In this document: positions 15,283 to 25,600 of the stretch, piece by piece
Numbering within the stretch: position 1 is the first letter of the stretch
Layout of the letters: each line of letters begins with the position of its first letter
NCBI RefSeq assembly: GCF_001942345.1
Contig: NZ_MKKI01000011.1
Span: forward strand, 186,001 to 250,000
Length of the DNA: 64,000 bases
From: Corynebacterium sp. CNJ-954
GTDB taxonomy: Bacteria; Actinomycetota; Actinomycetes; Mycobacteriales; Mycobacteriaceae
Direction: 5' to 3'
Made by a program: the position numbers and the translations under genes
Notes under the pieces: generated by a model
The model's database searches: none
Seen by the model: only the letters and a program-made list of their open reading frames with translations
Told to the model about the DNA's origin: nothing

Positions 15283-16690
15283 TACTTCTTCCCCTCGTTG
15301 ATGATGGCACGGAACGTGTCCGCATGAGCGATGGCGAGCATCTGCGGCAGCGTCGCGGAGCCGTATGTCTGCAGGTTCGATCGCCCCTTGGCGATGAGGT
15401 CCTCAATTCCCCAGCCGGTGAAGGTGGGTTCGCCGTTCTTCTCACCGGAGCCGGCGAGCTGCTCGAGTGCGAGCTTCGGATAGTTCACAGACACGGTGGT
15501 CTCCTTCGGTTTTGAGGGGGTGGCATCGGTCGATGCCATCCAGTCGGCGGCGTAGGCGTACTCACGTGGCGGGATCATGGTGGCGAACTGATCGAACGTG
15601 ATCCAGGACCCGTACGGGGCGAACCCGGAGTCGGCGAGCCAGACGTGCTTCACCCCGGCGGAGTCAATCGCGTATCCCATGACGCACAGATAGTGCTTGA
15701 TGAAGCCGCCGGAGTACTGCAGGTTCTGCGTCGAGGTGTACGACGCCTTGGGATAGTTCGACGGCGGGACCCAGATGTTCGCCGCCACACCGACCCGACC
15801 GTTGATGGAGCCGACAATGCGGTCCCACAGCAGCTTCTTCTGATCAGCGTTCGGCGGATCATTCGGCATCGCGGCGACCTTCCAACCCCCGCCGATGCGC
15901 TTGTTGAGCACATTCGCGATCTGAACGACACCATTGGTGCCGTTGACCGTCGTGCCCAGCTCCTTGGCGAGGACCGACTCAGCAACCATGTTCCCGGTGC
16001 GGGCCTGGATCAGGGTCTGTGCGGTCGCCGGACCACACCAGTAGTAGGTGTCCTGGGCGATCTGTGCCCGGGAGTAGTCCAGGCGTTTCTCTACAGTGGC
16101 CACGGGTGTGCCTCCTTTCGCTGCCGAGGGCAGCAGTCGTGTGCCGAGGTTCTTACACCGGGCGAGACGGGCGCGGCGGTCGGCGATGCCGTTCGTGCCG
16201 CCGTTGATGGCGATAGTGACGGCGTCGACGTTGTCGGCGTCGCACAGACCGTTGAGATTCGGGCGGGCGACGGTCCAGTACCAGGACGCCGCGAGGAACC
16301 CCCACCGCGGGTCGGACCTCACCAACTGGGGCTGTGCCTCGAAGTCGATCGTGGTGTGCCCCTGAGCCTGCGCCCAGCGAGTGAAGGCGCGGAAGTTGCT
16401 CCTCCCGGTCAGCTGGATCGGGCCGGACCCTTTGTAGCGGGGCCCATCTCCGGCCTGAGTGTTGCCGAGGCTCTGGGCGACTCTTGACGGCGGGTTGTAG
16501 GCCGTACCGCTGGCGATCTCCTCCATGTACTGCAGGCCGACGGATTCGTGGCCGATCTGGCTGCACCAGTGCGCGGCTCGGAGTGCGGTCGTGATGTTCG
16601 CCGCCCGCATGGCGTTCTCCATGCCAGGAGCATCTCGGTAGCGCGGGCCAGTGAGCAGCCCATCGCCGTGGAGAGTGTCTGTGCGTCCAT
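15282..16690 (-). CDS. lysA: Endolysin: GH19-type muramidase/chitinase domain plus C39-like peptidase domain, with a frameshift
   Basis: Two frames together make one lysin of about 469 residues. The first starts at ATG 16,690 after GGAGGG and reads MDAQTLSTAMGCSLARATEML. The second continues PGMENAMRAANIT...AAHWCSQIGHES..., with the GH19 catalytic region and KGSGPIQLTGRSNF. One extra G/C near 16,627 joins them into the normal ...EMLPGMENA.... After about residue 215 comes a C39-like domain, DTYYWCGPATAQTLIQ (Cys nucleophile) and FIKHYLCVMGYAI (His), then a C-terminal segment likely for wall binding. As given, translation from 16,690 would stop early; the larger frame could still start at an internal ATG (16,622). 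Confidence 0.8.
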
Positions 16691-16710
16691 GTGCCCTCCT
16701 TCGGGCATAG

Positions 16711-16735
16711 AAAACCCCGGTGAAATGCCGGGGCT
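16711..16735 (-). terminator. Terminator between tail and lysis genes
   Basis: CCCCGG/CCGGGG stem with loop, followed by TTTTCT on the minus strand, 22 bp upstream of the lysA start. It would reduce read-through from tail genes into lysis genes. Confidence 0.75.
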
Positions 16736-16826
16736 ATGTAGTGGGGGCGGAACACGCGGCGTAGTCAACGCCAGGCACATTCCCCAGTGCTTTCGCTAGT
16801 GTCGAAGTGTCCAAAAACCCTTCTCC

Positions 16827-17186
16827 TTACGACGTAGGCCAGTAGTAGACTGTCCCCGTAAAGGACGGTGCATATGCATTACTTGTAGAGTTTCGCCTGA
16901 CCTGGATGCCGGTACTCCCTTGCGAAACAACCGATGCGCCACATGCGCCAGAGAAGATCTTCCCCTTCTCCGCGCCACCAAAAATAAGGTCGGGGAGCGA
17001 GTTCATATTCGTTCCGGACGCGTCAGTAGTGGCTACTATGAGCGTCACACGATGTTCTTTTCCTTCTGGCACTTGCACAGTGGTTACGTTATGGACACCG
17101 GTTCCAGATGGTGACGTAAAATTGATCGGAACTGACGTAACTTTCGCACCGCCAGTCTTTCCCACGTATTCGTAAGTGATCGCCAT
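16827..17186 (-). CDS. Hypothetical virion-associated protein
   Basis: 119 residues, beta-rich, Gly/Ser/Thr-rich (GKTGGAKVTSVPINFTSPSGTGVHNVTTVQVPEGKEHRVTLIV). No signal or membrane segment. It follows the fibre gene by 1 bp and precedes a terminator, so it is the last tail-region gene; a fibre tip or receptor-binding accessory is a guess. Base composition is visibly more A/T than its neighbours, suggesting separate acquisition. Confidence 0.6.
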   Translation of the reverse strand: MAITYEYVGKTGGAKVTSVPINFTSPSGTGVHNVTTVQVPEGKEHRVTLIVATTDASGTNMNSLPDLIFGGAEKGKIFSGACGASVVSQGSTGIQVRRNSTSNAYAPSFTGTVYYWPTS

Positions 17187-17187
17187 A

Positions 17188-18951
17188 TCACACCCCCGTA
17201 ATCCGGTAGAACTTCAACTCATCCGGGTTCGTCGTATCAATCCACCAGTCCCCCGACACCGCACCCGGGATCGACGCAGGCGGCGTACCCGCCCCGCCGA
17301 ACGTCGCACCACGGGACCGCATCGCCGCGGTCGTTGCCTTCGAGTCCAACTCGGCCCGCAACCCACGCACACCCGCCGGCCCATCAATGTCATGCTGATG
17401 CTCCGTCGGAGGGCGAGCATCCGTCAACCGATCATCATTACCGTCAACCTTCAACCCCAGAGCAGAACGCAACCCCGCAACATCATCAATACGATGCGAG
17501 TGCGCAGGCACCGGCTGCACAAACAACGTCACCCGACACCCAGCATCAAGATCACCCTGCTCCCACGTCCCAGCAACAGCGACCTCAAAATGCTCCGTTA
17601 AATCAACCCTCGCCACAACCTGACGGTGAGTGTCCTGCTCCCCCGCCGCCACAGTCGCCAACGTCGTTGCAGTGTTATCCGCACGACGACCCCGCAACGA
17701 CACCGCCGACGCGCCACACCAATCAACCGTGACGAACACCTCACCCAACCAATGCGGCGGACGCAACCACTCACCATCAAACACCCAACCCGTCGATGAC
17801 GACACCGGATCATCCGTCGCATTACTCCACCCGGTACTCGTTGGTTCCAGGTGCAACGCAGCACCCGGAGCAGTCATAGCCAACCCCGGTACCCGCGGAT
17901 CGTCACCAGAGCCAGCCAGATCACCAGCCATGCGGATCAGACCACGCGCCGCGTTCGATGCGGCTGGGAGATCACCGGTAGCAATATCCCCGGCCTGCTG
18001 TGCTGCCTCCCGGGCCTCATCCCGGTAGCCCTTGCCCTCACGCGCCGAGGTGGCGGAACGTCCCGCAGAGTCCTCAGCGGCGGTCGCATGCCCAGCAGTG
18101 ATACCCGTAGCCTCCGCCACCTCATCATCAACAGCCTGCTTCGCACCCGCCTCATGCTCACCAGCAATAGTCGCCGCGGTCTCCGCATCCGTCGCTCGAC
18201 CATCAGACCGTGTCGCCGCGTCCTGCGCCTCATTACACGCCCGGCCCGTCGCCAAACGATCCTCCCGCACCGCCACACGATCCTCACCCGTGGCAACCGC
18301 CGCAGCCTGAGCATCTACACGATGCTCATCAGCAACCTTCGCACTAGCATCAGCATCAGCAGCCGACTGAGAAGACTCCCCCGCCGACACCGCAGACGCA
18401 TCAGCCAGCCCCTGCGACCGATCAGCCTCCGACTCCGACCGATCAGCCTGCACCTTCGACTCATCCCGATGAGCAAGAGCATCCGCCTCAGCCTGCACTG
18501 ACGTAGCCTCAGCCTGAAGCACCCGCTCTGCCGAGCCCACGCGATCCGCAGCCCACTCAGAACGATCAGCCTCCGACTCCGACCGATCAGCCTGCTCACG
18601 CGAATCACGCGCAGCCGCCTCAGCACGGGACACCACAATCGGCTCCCACTCCACCTGCTCACCGATCAGATCCGCAAGATTCCAGCGGCCCTCCATCGGG
18701 ATACCAATCTCCCACGACTGACCGTGAGACACGCCGCCTTCCAGACGAACCACCACAGGACCAGGATCAAGCTCCGGCGTCTGAAACTTGCCGTCGGAAT
18801 CCTCCATCTCAATGCGCGCCAACTCACGCAGCACCAACCCCTCGCCCTCCATCGCCGGGCGCACCTTCGTCGCAGAAATAACCACAGCAGTGCCCTGCTG
18901 GTCGAACGCAGTACCGGCGATGTCGTGCAGATAGCCATGAAGAACAGTCAT
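17188..18951 (-). CDS. Tail fibre protein with long Ala/Asp/Glu coiled coil
   Basis: 587 residues. The N-terminal 110 residues form a globular domain (LHGYLHDIAGTAFDQQGTAVVISATKV), about 130-330 is a repetitive coiled coil (ADRSESEADRS twice), and the rest is beta-rich with AHSHRIDDVAGLRSALGLKVDGNDDRLTDARPPTEHQH, a pattern of trimeric phage fibres and their intramolecular chaperone-like ends. A 33-bp direct repeat inside the coil lies at 18,419-18,451 and 18,563-18,595. It starts at the stop of the preceding gene (TAATGAC). Confidence 0.8.
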   Translation of the reverse strand: MTVLHGYLHDIAGTAFDQQGTAVVISATKVRPAMEGEGLVLRELARIEMEDSDGKFQTPELDPGPVVVRLEGGVSHGQSWEIGIPMEGRWNLADLIGEQVEWEPIVVSRAEAAARDSREQADRSESEADRSEWAADRVGSAERVLQAEATSVQAEADALAHRDESKVQADRSESEADRSQGLADASAVSAGESSQSAADADASAKVADEHRVDAQAAAVATGEDRVAVREDRLATGRACNEAQDAATRSDGRATDAETAATIAGEHEAGAKQAVDDEVAEATGITAGHATAAEDSAGRSATSAREGKGYRDEAREAAQQAGDIATGDLPAASNAARGLIRMAGDLAGSGDDPRVPGLAMTAPGAALHLEPTSTGWSNATDDPVSSSTGWVFDGEWLRPPHWLGEVFVTVDWCGASAVSLRGRRADNTATTLATVAAGEQDTHRQVVARVDLTEHFEVAVAGTWEQGDLDAGCRVTLFVQPVPAHSHRIDDVAGLRSALGLKVDGNDDRLTDARPPTEHQHDIDGPAGVRGLRAELDSKATTAAMRSRGATFGGAGTPPASIPGAVSGDWWIDTTNPDELKFYRITGV

Positions 18952-19736
18952 TACTTGTTCGCCTCCTCTTCAGTCTCATTGGGCACGACCTCATCGCCCC
19001 TGTTTTGCGTGTCCGTGCTGTGCCGAATTGCCGCCATCATCGAAAACCGGGTGCCGCCGTCCCACCAGCGCCACGCACCCGTCCAGGTATCGACTTCGAC
19101 CTTGCATCCTGGCTCCTCAATCACCACAGGAAAGATGCTGAGCAATGTGCCAGCCCCCTTCGGGTCGGTGACGAATCCGCCCTCGGAGAACGTCGATGCG
19201 TCATCGATACACGTGTGATAGAAAGTCCCGTTCGGTCGCCTGATCCTCACCGTCTGTCGAATCATCGCGTTGCCGCCGAATGTTGTGCCGGCCGCGTGGG
19301 TCTTCACCAACACCAGCCACGCTCCAGCGCCGTCGAGGGATAGTCGTCCGTCAGAGGTGATACTCGTGTTCTTCGCCGGGCCGAGCTGCTTATCGAACCG
19401 CATACGGCGGGTGTTGTTGGTCGACCACTGCGCGTTGATGTTTTTCGACATGTACGAAAAGCCATAGCCCGAGATGCCGAACAACAGGTCAACACGGTCG
19501 GTCAGGTCAAGCTGCCCATTACGGATCTCCTCGGCAGCCTCTTCGACAGGCGCGAACGGGCCACCAGTAAGAATGCCATTCAACGCGTTACTGATTGCCG
19601 TGCCAATACCACCCACAGTCCCTTGAAAAGACTCCGCCAGCCCCGAACCAAGATCATTACCCGCATTCCCCAACGACTTCAGATCCTGCGGGGAACCATC
19701 CCAGCTCGGGGTATACCGATCCGGAGAGATACCCAT
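18951..19736 (-). CDS. Minor tail/baseplate protein
   Basis: 261 residues. The N-terminus contains a Gly-rich amphipathic stretch (LGSGLAESFQGTVGGIGTAISNAL), followed by a beta-rich domain with YTPSWDGSPQDLKSLG at the start, a form common in actinophage minor tail proteins upstream of fibres. The start ATG is 1 codon after the previous stop region. Role from position and composition only. Confidence 0.65.
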   Translation of the reverse strand: MGISPDRYTPSWDGSPQDLKSLGNAGNDLGSGLAESFQGTVGGIGTAISNALNGILTGGPFAPVEEAAEEIRNGQLDLTDRVDLLFGISGYGFSYMSKNINAQWSTNNTRRMRFDKQLGPAKNTSITSDGRLSLDGAGAWLVLVKTHAAGTTFGGNAMIRQTVRIRRPNGTFYHTCIDDASTFSEGGFVTDPKGAGTLLSIFPVVIEEPGCKVEVDTWTGAWRWWDGGTRFSMMAAIRHSTDTQNRGDEVVPNETEEEANK

Positions 19737-19739
19737 CGG

Positions 19740-20267
19740 CTAATCCTCCTGATCCAAAGCAGCCCGCAGCGCAGCCTTCTGCTCCGGAGTCATCGACGAC
19801 ACATCCACCTGCGGCGAGGCCGGCCCCTGGCGCTCCTCGAGAGCACCGATCCACAACCCGTCCTCATGCGGAGAACCCGACCCACCCAGCGAGTCATAAC
19901 GCACCTGCGGACCCAACCGAACCGTCCACCGGTATTGCCCCGCCGGAAGCGTCCCTGCCATATGGCCGGTACGCGGGCACACACTGATGCCAGTAGGAAG
20001 GTTCTCCGACCATGCCGCGGTGTACTCAGCACCAGGCACGTATTCGTCAACCTCGCGATCATCCTTCCAATCACGGAAGTACTCCACCGTCGACGGAGCG
20101 ACATCGTGAAGCTTCGCGCCGCACATATCGAAAATGAACGTCGCGAGCTCGTTCATCATCTCCGGGGTGAACTTCATCCCCAGCGGGTGCAGAAACAGTT
20201 GAGCCATAGGATGAACATCCACTGGTGGCTCATTCTCAAACATGAAGTCCAACTGACGATTCGTCAC
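19740..20267 (-). CDS. Hypothetical tail protein
   Basis: 175 residues, GTG start after AAGGAGG. It opens with TNRQLDFMFENEPPVDVHPMAQLFLHPLGMKFTPEMMNELATFIFDMC, typical of small proteins found between the tail-tip and minor tail genes of corynephages and rhodophages. No enzymatic motif seen. Operon member by spacing (20 bp upstream, 3 bp downstream). Confidence 0.65.
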   Translation of the reverse strand: MTNRQLDFMFENEPPVDVHPMAQLFLHPLGMKFTPEMMNELATFIFDMCGAKLHDVAPSTVEYFRDWKDDREVDEYVPGAEYTAAWSENLPTGISVCPRTGHMAGTLPAGQYRWTVRLGPQVRYDSLGGSGSPHEDGLWIGALEERQGPASPQVDVSSMTPEQKAALRAALDQED

Positions 20268-20287
20268 AGTGATGATCCTCCTTGGGG

Positions 20288-21880
20288 TTACGGGATAGCC
20301 GTTTTCACCCGATCAATGGCCGCAGACACGGTCTTCATACTTCGCTCAAGCGCTCGCGCCGGAGACTCCCGCAAACGCGGATCCCCCAACCCCAACGACA
20401 CCTGATCGCCCTCACGAGTCACCGCCACATTCCACTCATTGACGTACGTGGCAAACACGATTCCATGGGACACCACAGCCCCCTGGTCGCCGGTGAAATA
20501 GTGACGCCCCAGGATGTACGGCTGCCCGTCACCGACAGTGAACTCCGTAGAGACACTGCCCTGGGTCTCCTGCAGCCCGGTGAACCCCTGCTGCAGAGAC
20601 GACAAACTGAAGCCATCACCGGGGATGACAATCCCCCGATAGCGATACGGGCCATGAGCAAGCGCCCGCGACCGCGAACTGTACTGAGCCCACGCGAACA
20701 ACTTGTCCTTCAGCAGCTCGCCCTGCATGTGCCCTATGAAAGCCCCCGCAGCCACAGCGAACGGCGCCAGAGGTGGAAACAACATCCCCACCCCAGCACC
20801 AATGCCCTGCCACATCGCAGCCGATGAGGCAGCGATGAGACTGTTGACGATCTGTGGCGAGCGGCCACCAACGATGACGTGCGAATCAGTGGACTTGCGG
20901 ACCACAAGACGATGCTCGGTGCCATTCATGTGATCGGCAGACCACACACACCACGCGTGTTCGTTCTCACCGTCAAACCACGAGTCATCCAGAACCAGTG
21001 CTTTGGTGGTCTGGTCTCCGGAGATCGTCGCCCGGATGCCGCGGATAATATCCCGCGGAGTGCCCGTTGATGACGAGTCGAACGCACGCGGCTTCACATC
21101 GATCACCATCGTCGGTTTCGACAACGTCGCATGATTCGGAAACGGTTGGGCGTCACCGGGTAGCCACAGCTCAACGGTCAGCAGTAGCCCTGCAGCATCG
21201 AGGGTGGATGAGAACATTTCGCCGGCGAGATTGAACCGGGAATCCAACACCGTCCACTCCGTCGTTAAAGACTCGTGGATCGGGTTGACGATGATCGGCC
21301 ACCGCGACGGATCAAGCTTTGACCACGTCGAGGTGGACCATAGATCCCACGATGCCAGCATGGATGCCTGGAACTCGCGGGCCAGATTGCGGAACATGTA
21401 GTTCTTCACCACGCGCAGCGCATCCCCAAACTGGATATCGGCGTACATCAACTGCGCGAGCAACGGCAGTGCCGGTGAAGCCCACAACGGCATGTGGTTC
21501 AAGTGCTCCCACAAGCCCTCACCAATCACGGTGACCGTGCCGACCCCGGAGTCCTGCATCAGCTCAATTTCCGCCAGCCGATACGCCATCCGGTAGTCCG
21601 GGGTCTCCACCACGATCCAGAACCACTGGTCCAGCAACCCTGATGGATTCCCGGCCACAGCAGCCTCAGCCATGAGCAGATCCGGGACCGCCTGGTGATC
21701 ACCTTCCACCGTGATCTTCAAAGACCCGGAAGCGTTGGCACGATCACCGTATTCACCGGACAGGTATCCCGTCAGTGGGGCGACCGGCTCGAGCTGATTA
21801 TCAAACAACCACACCGTCCGGGCGCCCATCGCATGCTCAGCCGAGCGGGCCTGACGCCACGACTGCCAGTCGAAAGCCAC
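20288..21880 (-). CDS. Tail-tip (tal/gp37-like) protein
   Basis: 530 residues, GTG start after GGAGGTGG. N-terminal DWQSWRQARSAEHAMGARTVWLFDNQLEPVAPLTGYLSGEY and the following mixed alpha/beta domain resemble the tail-tip proteins of siphoviruses that infect Actinobacteria (ReqiPepy6 gp37-like). An internal helix pair with Gly/Ala (MWQGIGAGVGMLFPPLAPFAVAAGAF) may insert in membranes. It would form the central tail tip under the tape measure. Confidence 0.75.
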   Translation of the reverse strand: MAFDWQSWRQARSAEHAMGARTVWLFDNQLEPVAPLTGYLSGEYGDRANASGSLKITVEGDHQAVPDLLMAEAAVAGNPSGLLDQWFWIVVETPDYRMAYRLAEIELMQDSGVGTVTVIGEGLWEHLNHMPLWASPALPLLAQLMYADIQFGDALRVVKNYMFRNLAREFQASMLASWDLWSTSTWSKLDPSRWPIIVNPIHESLTTEWTVLDSRFNLAGEMFSSTLDAAGLLLTVELWLPGDAQPFPNHATLSKPTMVIDVKPRAFDSSSTGTPRDIIRGIRATISGDQTTKALVLDDSWFDGENEHAWCVWSADHMNGTEHRLVVRKSTDSHVIVGGRSPQIVNSLIAASSAAMWQGIGAGVGMLFPPLAPFAVAAGAFIGHMQGELLKDKLFAWAQYSSRSRALAHGPYRYRGIVIPGDGFSLSSLQQGFTGLQETQGSVSTEFTVGDGQPYILGRHYFTGDQGAVVSHGIVFATYVNEWNVAVTREGDQVSLGLGDPRLRESPARALERSMKTVSAAIDRVKTAIP

Positions 21881-21883
21881 CAG

Positions 21884-22663
21884 TCACCACCTCCACATGT
21901 GCGAGTGCCGCGACACCAATCGGCCAACACAGCGATCAAAAGACCACTTGGCTGTCGAATGTGGCTCAATCGGCAGAGGGAACAGTCGGCCCCGCATGCC
22001 ACGCCACAGATCAGGGGCATCCACGCCATCGACGGTGACCTGAGAGGCCATCGCCGGATCAGTGTTCAGCACCGCAGTACGACCGCCAGCATCAGGCAAC
22101 ATCACCCGGCCGATTCCCGGCGCAGTGACCGAGGCTCCCGCACCCGACCACTGAACCACCGGCCATGATGGAAGATCACCACTGTTGCCCAGCGTTGATG
22201 CGCCCTGATAGTTGCTCGTCTCACCGTGCCAACACCCCTGATACGACGTCACCGGGATATCCACCGTCAACGACGGCAGCCCCGGCGTTGCCGGAGACTT
22301 ATCCGGCGCGGGATCCTCAGAGGTGCGAACGATCGGGCATGTCAACGTCCCGCGAGAAGGATGAGTGACCCGCAACGTTGACTCGACCAAGGGGGTCACT
22401 CCCCGAAGAAACAGCGACCAGACCTCCAGAAGCGGCGTACTATCAGCCCGAAAACCCAGTTTCCACGTCGCCTCCATCTGATCGGCTTTCCAACTCACCG
22501 GAGTCACACCGACCTGAGAGGTCGTCGCCCTGGCCGTCACCTGGATCGGTGATGCCAGCCCGACAGGCCCCATCAGGTACACCCCGGGTTGCCCCGGAGC
22601 GCCGCGGGTTAAAGCCCACTCGATACCCCACCGGTCGGTGAGGGACACCTGAAGCAGATCCAT
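21884..22663 (-). CDS. Distal tail (Dit)-like protein
   Basis: 259 residues starting MDLLQVSLTDRWGIEWALTR, beta-rich, with a C-terminal region of WSGAGASVTAPGIGRVMLPDAGG. Position between tape measure and tail-tip gene is that of the Dit hub protein. RBS AAGGAG upstream. No catalytic motif. Confidence 0.75.
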   Translation of the reverse strand: MDLLQVSLTDRWGIEWALTRGAPGQPGVYLMGPVGLASPIQVTARATTSQVGVTPVSWKADQMEATWKLGFRADSTPLLEVWSLFLRGVTPLVESTLRVTHPSRGTLTCPIVRTSEDPAPDKSPATPGLPSLTVDIPVTSYQGCWHGETSNYQGASTLGNSGDLPSWPVVQWSGAGASVTAPGIGRVMLPDAGGRTAVLNTDPAMASQVTVDGVDAPDLWRGMRGRLFPLPIEPHSTAKWSFDRCVGRLVSRHSHMWRW

Positions 22664-22681
22664 ACGGTCTCCCCCTTCTCC

Positions 22682-25600
22682 TTATGCCAACAGCACACGA
22701 GTAGCCGTGTCGACTGCTCTGCGCTCGGTCTTCATTGCGCGGATGTCCTTCTCATTGACCTCCACACGACCCTCGACAGCATCAACGCGCTTCTCGAGGA
22801 CCTGCTCGCCATTAAGGTTGATCACCAAGGTGACCGACCCGGCCGAGTCGTCAGAGGTGTCCAATGTCGGGGCGTCGACTGCAGGGGCAGCGATGGCCGG
22901 CTCGGACGGGGCGGCGTACTCCGCCAGGTCTGCGGCGGCTTCGGCGAGTAGCTGTGACGACTCAACGAAGTCCTGCATGGCCTGGTCAGTGAACACGTGC
23001 TCAGGGCTTCCCGACAGGTTCACCGCCAGAGCGCCGTCGGGCAGTGTGCCGCCGGTGTCGTACAAGCCAGCGTCGAGGACGAGCTGTTCGGCTCGTCCCA
23101 TGACCTGCCCGTACTTATCGGGGAACGCTGAGACCTGGACGCCCTGGGCGACGGCACCGGGGTCCATCGAGGCCCAGTTCGGGAACTTGGACAGCATCGC
23201 GTCGAAGAACATGCCGGCGGACCGGTAGGGGTCCATCCGGTCGGCGGTGGTGCCCCATGCTCCGTTGTTGCGCTGCTGGAACAGTCCGACGCTGTCGTGG
23301 TCGCTTCCGATAGCGTCGTGCCGGTAGTTCAGCGAATCCGGCACGGCGTGGGAGGCGTACATCTTCATCGGATCGCCAACCTCAACCAGCGAGGTTGCGA
23401 CGCCGATCTTCGCTCCCGATGCCGGCAGTCCATGATCTTGCGCCTGCCGGACGATCTCATGGACGAAGAAGTCCATGCCCCACTCTGGGGTCTTGTGCCG
23501 ATCAGGGGCGATCTCGTCCAAAGGAACGACAAGGGACTCCGACCGCTCCACGGGCATCTCCGCCGCGGTGTAGGACTCCGGCACCGTAGCCACGGACGTA
23601 GATTCGGGGTCAAGCGTTGCTGTGACGTCCAGTTCGTCAGTCGACACTGCGCCAGCGGTGACCGTCGCAGCATCGGCCGCTTCGTTCTTGCCGTACCACT
23701 CCGGCGTCGGTGCCAGCTCATTCGCCGGAGTCATGAGCAGCTTCTTGGTGAGGCTGTCGCCTGCGCCGAAGAAGTCGAACAGCGCGTCCACGCCCATATC
23801 GAGTGCGGACTTGTCGCCCATCTCCTCTGCGAACACCTGCTGTGCGACCTGAGTCCCACCAGTGAGTGCGGCCTGCGGGGATGCAGGGGCAGACTCCGGA
23901 GTAACCTCTGCCGGGTTCGTGGCCGCAGGGGCGGTCGGACCGCGCAGAATCGCTTCCGCCTCAGCAACCGGGTTATACCCCAGGCCGAAGTTGTCGATCA
24001 TCCGCTCCACTGCCTTGACCTGATCCCAGTTGAGAACGGCCTCGGGGCGGCCAGTCTCATTGCGGACGATGGACAGACCGTCAGGAATCCAACCACCACG
24101 ATCCCGGTACAGTCCGGTCTTCTCACCGAGCCATCCCAAGCCACTCTTGCCCCACTCGAACATCTTGGAGCCCATGCCCTTGGCGGCGTCGTACGTCTTG
24201 CCGACCAGGCTTCCGAGGTCCTCGATGCGATCGAAGAGGAAATCGATCGTCTTGTCCTTCGTGGACGTCATGGCCTTCGGCGGGATCGCCAACCACTCGG
24301 GCGGAGGCTCGCCGATAGCCGACGCAAACGCCGCCTTAATTGGCTCGAGCAGGTCATCAAAGATGCCCTTCACCTTGTCGCGAAGGAAACCCTTCTTCTG
24401 TGCGGGTGAGGGGCCACCGGCAGACTCGAAGTCACCGTCAGCACCGATCGGCAGGTGATACTGACCGGATCGCCACTGGCCATCATCAGCACCGGCAGCC
24501 GGACCGCCGTACGCGACGCCACCGTGCCCGCCACCGGACTCGACGTTGACGCTCGAGAAGCTGCCGACGCTGGACAGGGTGCCCGCAGTGTGACCGCCCT
24601 GCCCACCGGAGTCCGGGCCACCGGACATGCCGATGGAGAACCCCTGGCCCAGACCAGCGGCCCAGGTCTGGTTTCCAGCGCGGACATTGTTTCCTTGAGA
24701 AGCGGGGAAGGCAGGAGTCGCCCAGTGCCCAGCGTTTGGCTCGGCACCGAGAATCACCGAAGCGATCGCCGATATGAAGCCGGAGCAGTCGCCACCGGCC
24801 GGCCACTGAGAACCAGTCAGATACGGCTTACCGTTCTGCTGCCTTGCCCACTCGTGACCAGCCTCGACCTTGGCTTCCCACGCAGGACGGACTTCGCCGC
24901 CATCCTTGAAAGCTGGCAACAGCGGACCGTTGTCTGAAGGGTTGCGCTCATCCCGGTAGACCCGGCCATCCTTCATCGTGAAATTCTGACCGGCGGCCAG
25001 GAGGTCGCGCATCGCGTACACAGTGCCGTGCCCGCCTGCCAGCTCGACCTCCTTGGCAGTGAGCATGTGCTCACCGTTGGAGCCCCACATCAGCACGTCG
25101 TCAGAGGTGCCAGTGCCGGGACCTGTAATACGACCACCGGTCGCGTAGCCACCGATCTCCTTGGCAGGTTCCGCCTCCTTCAGCCCTGGAAGGAATCCGG
25201 CGATGGTGTTCCATGCCTTCAGGATTCCGCCGTTATACACCTCACGGATCATGAAGTTGATCGGCTTAGCGAGGATGCCCCGCAACCGATCCCACACGCC
25301 CTTGATGCCGTCGACGACAGAGTCGAAGAAGTCCTTCACCCTCGACAGCCCATTCTTGAGCGCGTCGAACGCCGGGGAGATCACCGAGTCATACACCGTG
25401 CGGATGCCCGATCCGAGGTTGCCCCACGCCTCCTTCATCCGGTCGACGACCGGGGAGAAGATCGTGTTCCACAGCCACTGAATCGCGTTGGCGACAGCGT
25501 CCCACGCGGGTTTGATGATCGAGTCATACACTGAACGGATGCCAGAGCCGAGACCCGACCAAGCTGCCTTGATGAAACCGAAGATCGGCGAAAGTACGGT

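Noticed and set aside
15650..16487. Plus-strand 280-residue frame across the endolysin gene
   Set aside because: Shadow of lysA third-position GC; no RBS and no protein-like pattern.
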